The position numbers were made by a program, and so were the translations under genes. Positions 17,445 through 25,502 of a stretch of DNA of 64,000 bases are shown here, piece after piece. A model generated the notes under the pieces. That model saw only the letters and a list, made by a program, of their open reading frames with translations, made no database searches and was not told where the DNA came from. Source of the DNA: CBFDBF01 sp050293315 (GTDB lineage: Bacteria > Pseudomonadota > Gammaproteobacteria > Chromatiales > Chromatiaceae); contig JBNKMS010000007.1 in NCBI GenBank assembly GCA_050293315.1, forward strand, positions 1-64,000, in the 5' to 3' direction. The stretch's first letter is position 1; each line of letters starts with the position of its first letter.

Positions 17445-17924
17445 CTATATATAGAGACAGACATCACTATCACCGGCAAACTCAAAGAACCGAGCAGCGC
17501 CAGCATACTCAATACCATCAATAAAGTCTGCGGTATTCATATCAAACAGATCTACGGTCATCTGACAGGCGATAAAACGAACGTCGGCCTCCTGGCTAAG
17601 TTCACGCAACTCCTCTATGCTGGCTACGCCCTTCTCTGCCATCTTCTTCTTCATCATGGCGGTCATGACAGCCTGCATACCAGGAAGAGCTGTGCCCAGT
17701 ACCGGGAACCACTTATCCATACCCATCGGCATCGGCATCCCGGGGTTCCCCAACGGGGTGACCTCCAGATTGAGCCGCTTGCGCAGTAGCTGTAGTCCGT
17801 AAAAGGTAAAAAATATCTCCACCTCATATCCCAAAGCAGCAGCTGTAGAGCCCAGGATAAATGGGGGATAGGCCCAGTCGAGTGAGCCCTTGGTTGCGAT
17901 AATAGCTAGTTTTTGCTGTTCCAT
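17445..17924 (-). CDS. dsrE2: DsrE2-type sulfur carrier protein
   Basis: 159 residues from ATG 17924, selected because GGAGG lies just upstream; GTG 17930 is also in frame. The DsrE/F-like fold is recognisable (KLAIIATKGSLDWAYPPFIL) with the conserved cysteine in RFIACQMTVDLFDM, and a Met/Gly/Pro-rich insert in the middle (NPGMPMPMGMDKWFP). In sulfur oxidisers DsrE2 takes part in cytoplasmic sulfane-sulfur relay with rhodanese and TusA. Here it is the last gene of rhd-tusA-dsrE2, 20 bases after tusA. Confidence 0.9.
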   Translation of the reverse strand: MEQQKLAIIATKGSLDWAYPPFILGSTAAALGYEVEIFFTFYGLQLLRKRLNLEVTPLGNPGMPMPMGMDKWFPVLGTALPGMQAVMTAMMKKKMAEKGVASIEELRELSQEADVRFIACQMTVDLFDMNTADFIDGIEYAGAARFFEFAGDSDVCLYI

Positions 17925-17944
17925 AACCACCTCCCGAGAGAGCT

Positions 17945-18175
17945 TTAGGCCTTTTTAATCAGGAAGTGGAATTTACCACCCTCTTCCTTGGACTCCATCA
18001 ACTCGTTTCCGGTCTGCTTGGCAAATGCCTCAAAATCCTTTACGGAACCAGGATCGGTAGCAATGATACGAAGTACCTGGCCTGCCTCCATCCCGCCAAG
18101 GGTCTTCTTAGCACGCAGAATAGGTAGTGGGCAGTTGAGACCACTCGCATCAAGTTCTTGATCAAAATCAGCCAT
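17945..18175 (-). CDS. tusA: TusA, sulfur carrier protein
   Basis: 76 residues with the TusA signature LDASGLNCPLPILRAKKTL, whose CPxP cysteine carries the persulfide. In sulfur oxidisers TusA moves sulfane sulfur from rhodanese toward DsrEFH/Dsr or sHdr enzymes. AGGAGATTTAG precedes the ATG. It lies between rhd and dsrE2, the gene order described for dissimilatory sulfur oxidisers. Confidence 0.95.
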   Translation of the reverse strand: MADFDQELDASGLNCPLPILRAKKTLGGMEAGQVLRIIATDPGSVKDFEAFAKQTGNELMESKEEGGKFHFLIKKA

Positions 18176-18298
18176 CTCTAAATCTCCTAAATGGTGTAAA
18201 TGTTCGTTGTAGATCCAAGCCTGCGCCGGGATATTTTAAGTATGAAAACCAGCCAGCATTCTATCTGGAAGCCGTGATTAAATCCATCCTAGCCCGCA

Positions 18299-18619
18299 TT
18301 AGGCTGCAGCAACAACCTCAAAGCCGTTACGGGCCCAATCAAGGATCCCACCACGCAGGTTCACCACATTCTTGAAGCCCTGGCGCACAAGGTGGCTGCA
18401 GGCGTGGTGGGAGCGTTGACCGCTATGGCAGTAGAGTATCACATCCCTGTCGGCTGGAAACTCACTCATCCGCAGAGGCAGCAGGTGCATTGGAAGATGC
18501 TGGGACATCGGAAGCATGCCGCGCTCCACCTCTGCTGCAGAGCGAATATCGAGTAGATGTATGTCCTTGCCCGATGCCAACAGGCCCTCAAGTTCGATTG
18601 AATCAACCTCTCTTACCAT
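18299..18619 (-). CDS. rhd: Single-domain rhodanese sulfurtransferase
   Basis: 106 residues. The active-site loop CHSGQRS follows VILYCH, and the N-terminal LLDIRSAAEVERGMLP is typical of GlpE/Rhd proteins. It transfers sulfane sulfur to TusA. GGAGGAGA stands directly before the ATG, a very strong ribosome binding site. tusA begins 123 bases further on. The upstream region is shared with divergent cysG. Confidence 0.93.
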   Translation of the reverse strand: MVREVDSIELEGLLASGKDIHLLDIRSAAEVERGMLPMSQHLPMHLLPLRMSEFPADRDVILYCHSGQRSHHACSHLVRQGFKNVVNLRGGILDWARNGFEVVAAA

Positions 18620-18741
18620 CTCTCCTCCACCATAATTATTGTGTTTAATATGGTTTATTAGTATATCCTGATGCTGTTATATTGTACATAGTGATAAACC
18701 ATGTACACTGGTGTTATTTTCCCCAGCGGAACAGATAATTT

Positions 18742-20181
18742 ATGGATTTTTTACCAATTTTTCTCAATATCAGAGAGGGTCTTGCCCTGGTCGTGGGTGG
18801 TGGCGAGGTGGCCGCACGCAAGACATCTCTGCTCCTAAAGGCGCAGGCACAGGTCAGGATCGTCGCCCCTGAGCTATGCTCTACACTCCAGGCCCTGGCC
18901 AGCGATGGCAAAGTGGAGCACATACCACGCGACTTCCAGGAGAGTGATCTGGACGGCTGCAATCTGGTCTTTGCCGCCACTGACGACAGCAGGCTAAACA
19001 GCCGCATCTCGGAACTGGCCAAGGCACAACGCCTCCCTGTCAATGTGGTCGATCAGCCAGAGCTCTGCACCTTTATCATGCCCTCGATCATAGATCGCTC
19101 ACCGGTGGTGGCGGCGGTCTCTACCGGTGGTGCGTCACCGGTACTGGCCCGCTTGATCCGCACCCGTCTGGAGGCATTGATTCCAGCCTCTTATGGCCGC
19201 CTGGCAGCGTTTGTGCGCAACTTCCGACAACAGGTCAAAGATAAATTTGCCACCCCGTCGGAGCGCCGTATCTTCTGGGAGAAGGTGCTGCGTGGTGGGG
19301 TTGCTGAGCGGGTATTCTCAGGCCATATGGATGAGGCCGAGAGTGCCATGCAGCAGGCCCTGGCAGAGTCCGGACAGCCCTCACCCACGGGTGAGGTATA
19401 CCTGGTAGGCGGTGGTCCTGGTGATCCAGATCTACTGACCTTCCGCGCGCTGCGGCTGATGCAGCAGGCCGATGTGGTGGTATATGACCGCCTGGTGGCA
19501 TCCGCGGTCATGGAGATGACCAGACGCGACGCCGAACATATCTATGTCGGCAAGGAGCGTGACCACCACGCCATGCGCCAGGAGGAGATCAACCAGCTAT
19601 TGGTTAAGCTGGCGAAACAGGGAAAACGGGTGGTGCGCCTTAAGGGGGGAGACCCATTCATCTTTGGCCGCGGCGGCGAGGAGATCGACACCCTGGCCGC
19701 AGAGGGTATCCCCTTCCAAGTGGTGCCGGCCGTAACCGCAGCCTCTGGTTGTGCCGCATACTCCGGTATCCCCTTGACCCATCGCAGCTATGCCCAGTCG
19801 GTAACCATGGTGACAGGACATCTGCAGGATGGCAGCATAGACCTCAACTGGGAGCAGCTGGCCAAGCCGAATCAGACCATTGTCTTCTACATGGGGCTAC
19901 ACGGCCTGCCGGTAATCTGTGAACAGCTTATGGCGCACGGCGTCTCTGCCGATATGCCAATAGCCTTGATACAGCAAGGTACTACAGAGAAGCAGCGGGT
20001 ATTCGTGGCCACCCTTGGCACCATCCAGGAGGTGATCGAAAAGGATAGACCAAAGCCACCAACCCTTATAATCGTTGGTAATGTAGTGCAGCTGCGGGAG
20101 AAACTGAACTGGTACCAGGCCCCGGAGCATCCGACTATGGGGGCAACCTCTGATATAGAGGCCCTGCCCGATCAGACTTAA
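18742..20181 (+). CDS. cysG: CysG, trifunctional siroheme synthase
   Basis: 479 residues. Residues 1-205 are the precorrin-2 dehydrogenase/ferrochelatase part (LALVVGGGEVAARKTSLLL; STGGASPVLARLIRTRLE). Residues 215-460 are the uroporphyrinogen-III methyltransferase part (GEVYLVGGGPGDPDLLTFRA; VVYDRLV; RLKGGDPFIFGRGGEEI). It makes siroheme for sulfite and nitrite reductases, including DsrAB. Its position opposite rhd-tusA-dsrE2 fits a sulfur oxidiser that uses Dsr, although dsr genes are not in the window. Confidence 0.97.
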   Translation: MDFLPIFLNIREGLALVVGGGEVAARKTSLLLKAQAQVRIVAPELCSTLQALASDGKVEHIPRDFQESDLDGCNLVFAATDDSRLNSRISELAKAQRLPVNVVDQPELCTFIMPSIIDRSPVVAAVSTGGASPVLARLIRTRLEALIPASYGRLAAFVRNFRQQVKDKFATPSERRIFWEKVLRGGVAERVFSGHMDEAESAMQQALAESGQPSPTGEVYLVGGGPGDPDLLTFRALRLMQQADVVVYDRLVASAVMEMTRRDAEHIYVGKERDHHAMRQEEINQLLVKLAKQGKRVVRLKGGDPFIFGRGGEEIDTLAAEGIPFQVVPAVTAASGCAAYSGIPLTHRSYAQSVTMVTGHLQDGSIDLNWEQLAKPNQTIVFYMGLHGLPVICEQLMAHGVSADMPIALIQQGTTEKQRVFVATLGTIQEVIEKDRPKPPTLIIVGNVVQLREKLNWYQAPEHPTMGATSDIEALPDQT

Positions 20182-20199
20182 GGTAACTATCGACTAGAC

Positions 20200-20685
20200 A
20201 TGAACACGACTAACAGCCACCTGAAGCCGGCAACCACCCTGCCACGCCCACTCGCCCTGCCACTAGCGCTGATCCCACCAGTGGTCCACAGCAAACTATT
20301 GGTGAGCGCCATGAACCATATCCTGGCCCCTGAGTTGGCTGATGGAGAGCTAGACTTTCTCCAGGACAGGGTGATGCTGATCCGGGTAACCGATGCCAAG
20401 ATCAGCTGCCGGATCACCCTGGATGGCGGCAAACTCCGGGCGGCATCCGCTGACGCCAAACACGACCTAAGCATAGAGGGCTCACTCTATGACTACCTGC
20501 TACTGACCACCAGACGTGAGGACCCCGACACCCTCTTCTTCAATCGCCGGCTGCGCCTGGGAGGCGATACCGAACTCGGGCTGTTCGTGAAGAACTTCCT
20601 CGACTCGCTGGAGCTGGAGGAGCGCCTGGGATATATCCTGAAACTGCTTGAAGGTACTACCAACTTTATTGAACGGTTTAACTAA
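20200..20685 (+). CDS. ubiT: UbiT, SCP2-domain factor of O2-independent ubiquinone synthesis
   Basis: 161 residues. The SCP2 lipid-binding domain occupies most of the protein (LDFLQDRVMLIRVTDAKISC; HDLSIEGSLYDYLLLTTRRE; RLRLGGDTELGLFVKNFLDS). UbiT binds isoprenoid quinone precursors and works with UbiU and UbiV in hydroxylating them without oxygen. It is 18 bases after cysG and overlaps convergent ubiV by 8 bases at the stop codons. Confidence 0.9.
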   Translation: MNTTNSHLKPATTLPRPLALPLALIPPVVHSKLLVSAMNHILAPELADGELDFLQDRVMLIRVTDAKISCRITLDGGKLRAASADAKHDLSIEGSLYDYLLLTTRREDPDTLFFNRRLRLGGDTELGLFVKNFLDSLELEERLGYILKLLEGTTNFIERFN

Positions 20686-21586
20686 TCGTCTCGCCTCGTG
20701 CGGACATACCAGCCTCCCCATGCCAGTAGCCATCACATGATCCCGTAGGCAGTAGCGACTCCAGTTCAGCCGCCATCTCTTCTGGGTCCACTTCACCGCT
20801 AACAGCGCTATGGAATATCTGCACCACCCTCTCTGTGTGCTTTGCCTGCGGGCTGATGCGGATAATATCCACCTCCAGTTCCTTTATCCTCTCGATCTCC
20901 TGTAGCAGGTTGAAGGTGCAGGCCGATTGGGTCTGGATGCCATTGATGGCGAGGAAACGGGTGCCGTCCTGAGACTTCAGATTGAGTCCATCCGGATAGT
21001 CCAGGCAGCGGTATTGGCAGTTATCCTTCGGCAGATTGTGGGCACGAGCGGTAAAACAGCGTGCCGAATATGCCAGCGGCAGCCTACCGAAGGCGAACAC
21101 CTCGGTCTCCACCCCTTCTGGGCGCAGCTGCTGCATATCTGCCAGGGTCATCCAGGAGAGCTCCAACGGCATCACCCAACGCCTCAACCCCTGCTCAGCC
21201 AACAGCTTCAGGGTGCGGTCGTTGTAGACATTAACGCTGTAGCCACTGACAAATGGTCTACCCAGTCGCAACTGCACCGCGCCCATATCATTGGCCTCTA
21301 CCATGTACTCCTCATTGGCACAGATACGACGCAGACGCTTCATCTCAGACTCCGCCTCCAGCAACGCCAAAGTAGAGAGGACCACCTCTTTACCCGCCTG
21401 CTGCAACATCTTTGCCAAATCCATCCAGTCATCCATGCTCAGAAGATTGCGCTTGGAACAGACCGTCTCTCCCAGGTAGACGATATCCACCGGCCACTGA
21501 GCCACTTGCTCGTAGAACGCTAGCACATCCTCTCTAGACCAGAAGTAGAGGATGGGACCGAGAGAGATCTTTGGTTGCTTAATCAT
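20678..21586 (-). CDS. ubiV: UbiV, O2-independent ubiquinone hydroxylation (U32 family)
   Basis: 302 residues of the peptidase U32-like fold. UbiV landmarks are PVDIVYLGETVCSKRNLLS, the cysteine-bearing ARCFTARAHNLPKDNCQYRC, and the C-terminal INGIQTQSACTFNLLQEI. In Escherichia coli these cysteines bind a 4Fe-4S cluster and UbiV forms a heterodimer with UbiU. It follows ubiU in the same direction after about 100 bases. Confidence 0.93.
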   Translation of the reverse strand: MIKQPKISLGPILYFWSREDVLAFYEQVAQWPVDIVYLGETVCSKRNLLSMDDWMDLAKMLQQAGKEVVLSTLALLEAESEMKRLRRICANEEYMVEANDMGAVQLRLGRPFVSGYSVNVYNDRTLKLLAEQGLRRWVMPLELSWMTLADMQQLRPEGVETEVFAFGRLPLAYSARCFTARAHNLPKDNCQYRCLDYPDGLNLKSQDGTRFLAINGIQTQSACTFNLLQEIERIKELEVDIIRISPQAKHTERVVQIFHSAVSGEVDPEEMAAELESLLPTGSCDGYWHGEAGMSARGETIS

Positions 21587-21689
21587 GAATTCAAAACCAT
21601 AGTTTTATAACCCACCTCAAAATTTGAGATTTTTCTTTTAGGCAAGGCCAAAGCCTTTCGAGCATAAAAGGAAAAGATCAATTTTGTGG

Positions 21690-22685
21690 TTATTGCCAGG
21701 GACGGTAGTAAGCGCCCAGAGTAGTCTGCGTCCCTTCTGAGACCTTACCCAGGGCAGCAATCCAGTCGGCCTGCGGCCTATACTGCTGTGGATCGCGTTT
21801 GCAGGCGTCGATCGCCGCCCGCCACACCTTGGTCACCTGGGCCGTATAGACCGGGCTGCGCTGCCGACCCTCAATCTTGATAGCGGCAACTCCCGCCTTG
21901 AGCAGCTCTGGCAGCACCTCCAGAGTATTCAGGCTGGTCGGCTCCTCAATCGCATGGAAGGTATTACCACCGACCTCAAATCTCCCCTTGCACAGGGTGG
22001 GATAGCCGGCATTCTCCCCCGCCCCCACCTTCTCTATCAATACGCCACCCAAACGGGTCTCAAGACCATCTGCGGTCTCCCGCCACTCCACATGGCTGGC
22101 CGGGGAGCAGGCGCCAAAGGTGTTGGGAGAACGCCCGGTAGCGTAGGAGGAGAGGATACAACGCCCCTCCACCATAACGCAGAGACTGCCAAAACCGAAT
22201 ACCTCTATCTCCATTGAGCTGTGCTCTACCACATGCTGTACCTGATCTATAGAGAGCACCCTGGGCAGAACGGCTCGCTTAATATTGAACCGCTCCTGGT
22301 AGAACTGCAGTGCTGCGTAATTGGTGGCCGACCCCTGGACCGAGAGGTGTAGATTCAACTCTGGATAATTCTCACAGGCGTAATCCAGCACCCCTATATC
22401 GGCCGCTATCATCGCATCCACGCCCAGCTCGGATGCTTGGTCGACCGCATGCTGCCAGCGCTCCCAGCCACTGGGCTGGGGGTAGGTGTTGAGGGCCAGA
22501 AACACCCTGGCTCCATGCTGCTTGGCATACTCTATGCCCGTTGCCACCTTGGCCGAACCAAAGTTGAGGCCGGCAAAATGACGCGCATTGGTATCATCTT
22601 GAAACCCCAGATAGACCGCATCAGCGCCATTATCCACGGCAGCCTTGAGTGCGGGCAGGTTACCTGCAGGACAGATCAACTCCAT
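21690..22685 (-). CDS. ubiU: UbiU, O2-independent ubiquinone hydroxylation (U32 family)
   Basis: 331 residues from ATG 22685 (MELICPAGNLPALKAAVDNG), the family N-terminus and the same length as the Escherichia coli protein. GTG 22694 gives a 4-base overlap with the upstream stop and cannot be excluded. The cysteines in EGRCILSSYATGRSPNTFGA and the following ACSPASHVEW match the 4Fe-4S ligands of UbiU. With ubiT and ubiV it allows ubiquinone synthesis during anaerobic respiration such as denitrification. Confidence 0.94.
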   Translation of the reverse strand: MELICPAGNLPALKAAVDNGADAVYLGFQDDTNARHFAGLNFGSAKVATGIEYAKQHGARVFLALNTYPQPSGWERWQHAVDQASELGVDAMIAADIGVLDYACENYPELNLHLSVQGSATNYAALQFYQERFNIKRAVLPRVLSIDQVQHVVEHSSMEIEVFGFGSLCVMVEGRCILSSYATGRSPNTFGACSPASHVEWRETADGLETRLGGVLIEKVGAGENAGYPTLCKGRFEVGGNTFHAIEEPTSLNTLEVLPELLKAGVAAIKIEGRQRSPVYTAQVTKVWRAAIDACKRDPQQYRPQADWIAALGKVSEGTQTTLGAYYRPWQ

Positions 22686-22690
22686 AGCTA

Positions 22691-23668
22691 TCACCGTAGC
22701 GAAGAGAGCAATCGCCGCTCTCTCCGTAGATTTTGGTTGGACAGTTGTGAGCCCATTGCAGACACCCCTTGACTACTCCCACGCCGCCGCAGTTCACCCT
22801 CTATCCCGTTGAGTACCGCCCATTTAAACGAGCACCACTGCGGGGCCAACAGGATGTCCGTTGACGCCGTTCCGGTCACCCTATGGTAGATCACATCTGC
22901 CGGGGTACACTCAATCAGATCAGAGGCGATAGAGATATACTCCTTCATGCCAAGCGACTGGTACTCACCACGCTGCAGCTGTTTTGCCAGGAGCGTCCCC
23001 CGCACCACGTGCAGAGGGTGCAGCTTCAACCCCTCAACCCCAAGCTCCAAAACCCTCTCCAGGGTCGTCAGCGCGTGTTCACGCCCCTCACCGGGCATGC
23101 CAACAATCAGATGGGTACAAACCTTGAGTCCACGTAACCGCGCGGCCCTGATGGCCTGTCGATAATCGGCAAAACCGTGGCCGCGGTTCACCCCATCCAG
23201 GGTTCGATCAAAGGCGGATTGGAGCCCTAGCTCCAGCCACACCTCATATCCCTGTGCCTGGTAATCAGCCAATAGATCTAGGACCTTGTCGGGCACACAA
23301 TCTGGCCTGGTCCCGACTGCCAGACCGATCACATCCGGCTCTTGTAGCGCCTGGCCATACAGCTCCGCCAGATACTCCACGTCGGCATAGGTATTTGTAT
23401 ATGCCTGAAAATAGGCGATAAAGCGTTCGGCCCCGGTACGTTTTGCGATGACCCTACGACCCGACTCAATCTGAGCAGAGATATCCGGTGCTCGTCTTGG
23501 ATTGGGGTTGAAAGATGCATTATTACAGAAGGTACAGCCCCCCTGCCCCTTGCTACCATCTCTATTTGGACAGGTCATCCCTGCGTTGATGGCAATCTTA
23601 TGGACACGCTCACCATATCTGCGTAGCAGATCCTGGCCAAGGGTGTTTATGTAGTCTGATAGTGCCAT
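22691..23668 (-). CDS. yhcC: TIGR01212/YhcC-family radical SAM protein
   Basis: 325 residues. The radical SAM cluster motif is unusual, CPNRDGSKGQGGCTFCNNAS, as in the YhcC/Elp3-like family. Downstream landmarks are AVGTRPDCVPDKVLDLLADY and CTHLIVGMPGEG. The biochemical role is not established. It is the first gene of a probable yhcC-ubiU-ubiV operon, with its stop overlapping the ubiU start region. yhcC and ubi genes are also near each other in other gammaproteobacteria. Confidence 0.92.
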   Translation of the reverse strand: MALSDYINTLGQDLLRRYGERVHKIAINAGMTCPNRDGSKGQGGCTFCNNASFNPNPRRAPDISAQIESGRRVIAKRTGAERFIAYFQAYTNTYADVEYLAELYGQALQEPDVIGLAVGTRPDCVPDKVLDLLADYQAQGYEVWLELGLQSAFDRTLDGVNRGHGFADYRQAIRAARLRGLKVCTHLIVGMPGEGREHALTTLERVLELGVEGLKLHPLHVVRGTLLAKQLQRGEYQSLGMKEYISIASDLIECTPADVIYHRVTGTASTDILLAPQWCSFKWAVLNGIEGELRRRGSSQGVSAMGSQLSNQNLRRERRLLSSLR

Positions 23669-23755
23669 CTAATATGTACGCAAACCGGCTTCCATGAAAT
23701 TATTGGTTAAATGATACCACTCCAGACCACGGAAAATACCCCATCTTTGGGATTG

Positions 23756-23779
23756 AAAAGGCCCCTTTTCAGGGGCCTT
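23756..23779 (-). terminator. Rho-independent terminator after tRNA-Ser
   Basis: On the minus strand AAGGCCCCT-GAAA-AGGGGCCTT is followed by TTCAA. The 9-bp stem with a GAAA loop lies 10 bases downstream of the tRNA 3' end. Confidence 0.8.
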
Positions 23780-23789
23780 GTGCTGTAAT

Positions 23790-23880
23790 TGGCGGAGAGG
23801 GTGGGATTTGAACCCACGGATCCCGCAAGGGATCACTTGATTTCGAGTCAAGCCCGTTCGGCCAGCTCCGGCACCTCTCC
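23790..23880 (-). tRNA. tRNA-Ser, anticodon CGA
   Basis: The minus strand shows an acceptor stem GGAGAGG/CCTCTCC with discriminator G and encoded CCA (23790-23792). The anticodon arm is CTTGA-CTCGAAA-TCAAG, so the anticodon is CGA, reading UCG. The long variable arm (GATCCCTTGCGGGATC) is typical of class II tRNAs, and the T arm is GTGGG-TTCAAAT-CCCAC. The total is 91 bases with CCA. It stands alone between yhcC and mltF with its own terminator. Confidence 0.96.
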
Positions 23881-23948
23881 ATTAACAGAGGGTAATTTTA
23901 CATCAATAGCGGCAAGCTTCTACAGCCGAATCTGATATCCTATCGCAT

Positions 23949-25337
23949 ATGCGCTATCTGCTTACACTCATTTTAGCTATGCAGCTATTGAGCTGTAGCA
24001 TTCCGACACCCCTTCTGGAGCGGATAAAGCAGGACGGTGAGCTGGTAGTCATTACCCGTAATAGCGCTACCACCTATTTCGAGGGGCGCGAGGGGACAGC
24101 CGGTATTGAATATGATCTGGTGCGCATGTTTGCCCGGGAGCTGGGAGTAAGAGTACGCTTCATTACCCCGGATAGCTTTGATCAAATCATCCCAATGATA
24201 AAACGCCGAGAGGCCCACTTTGCTGCGGCTGGTCTCACCGTGACCAAAGAGAGAAAGGTTGAGGTCAAGTTTGCCCCAGGTTACCAGCAGATTACCCAGC
24301 AGTTGATATTTCGTAATGGCGAAAAACAGCCAAAAAGCTTGAGAGACGTCATAGGGAGTAAATTTGAGGTTATTGCTGGTAGCAGCCATGAGGCCGAACT
24401 TGAGCGGCACAAAAAGGATATCCCCGAATTAGAGTGGATCGCTCGACGCGAACTAGAGAGCGAAGAGCTGCTCTATATGGTGCACACGGGCGAGATCGAC
24501 TACACCATTGGCGACTCCAATGAGGTGGCCCTGAACCGCCGTTTCTACCCGGAACTTTTGGTCGCTTTTAACCTGACCCCACCGGAACAGCTGGCCTGGG
24601 CATTCCCGCATGAGGAGGACTCCAGCCTGTTTGATGCCGCCGCCGATTTCATCCGCAGAACCAAAAAGAGTGGCAAACTTGAGCAGCTGATTGAACGTTA
24701 CTACGGTTATGTCAAAAGACTCGGTTTCGTTGATACTAATACCTTTAAGCAACATGTCCTGATTCGCCTCCCGAAATATATAAGCTATTTCAAAGAGAGC
24801 GCCAAAACTACCGGGATCACATGGGAACTCCTGGCCGCGATAGGATATCAAGAGTCACACTGGAACCCAGATGCGGTCTCCCCCACCGGGGTACGCGGAA
24901 TAATGATGCTAACCGAAGCGACCGCGGAGCAGATGGACATCCCAGACCGGACTGTACCCAAACAGAGCATCGAAGGTGGCGCGAAATACCTCCTACTACT
25001 TAGCCAGAAGATCCCACCCAGTGTTGTGCCTCCTGACCGCATGTGGTTTACCCTGGCGGCATACAATGTTGGCTTTGGCCATCTTGAAGATGCCCGTATC
25101 CTGACGCAACGGGCCGGTAAAAACCCGGACAAATGGCAAGATGTAAAGCAATATCTACCTCTACTTAGCAGAAAGGCCTACTACCAGACAGTAAAACACG
25201 GATATGCCAGAGGACGGGAACCAGTTGATTATGTTGACAATATCCGCGGATACCACGACCTGCTCACATGGCTCATTGATCAGTCAACAGAGGACGAGCA
25301 GAGTCCTCCGGATATCTTCTCTTCCTCCGTACTATAG
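23949..25337 (+). CDS. mltF: MltF, membrane-bound lytic transglycosylase F
   Basis: 462 residues. The N-terminus MRYLLTLILAMQLLSCS is a lipoprotein signal peptide with a lipobox Cys near residue 16. Residues 30-265 form a periplasmic solute-binding-like regulatory domain (RIKQDGELVVITRNSATTYF). The C-terminal SLT domain has the catalytic glutamate in AIGYQESHWNPDAVSPTGVR, followed by GIMMLTEATAE and AAYNVGFGHLEDA. It cleaves peptidoglycan glycan strands from the outer membrane side. It is a single gene. Confidence 0.95.
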   Translation: MRYLLTLILAMQLLSCSIPTPLLERIKQDGELVVITRNSATTYFEGREGTAGIEYDLVRMFARELGVRVRFITPDSFDQIIPMIKRREAHFAAAGLTVTKERKVEVKFAPGYQQITQQLIFRNGEKQPKSLRDVIGSKFEVIAGSSHEAELERHKKDIPELEWIARRELESEELLYMVHTGEIDYTIGDSNEVALNRRFYPELLVAFNLTPPEQLAWAFPHEEDSSLFDAAADFIRRTKKSGKLEQLIERYYGYVKRLGFVDTNTFKQHVLIRLPKYISYFKESAKTTGITWELLAAIGYQESHWNPDAVSPTGVRGIMMLTEATAEQMDIPDRTVPKQSIEGGAKYLLLLSQKIPPSVVPPDRMWFTLAAYNVGFGHLEDARILTQRAGKNPDKWQDVKQYLPLLSRKAYYQTVKHGYARGREPVDYVDNIRGYHDLLTWLIDQSTEDEQSPPDIFSSSVL

Positions 25338-25502
25338 GGGCATGTCAGACCTATTTAAGCCCCCATAACGTTACCTTGATCCTGGTTTCATCTCTACCGA
25401 CACTGCCTCAAGTTTTTCTCTATTAACCCGCTACTATATAAGGAATATGGGATTGCTTTTTAGTAATTAAAAGTCTGCTGCCTTACACGGGGGATCTATA
25501 TT

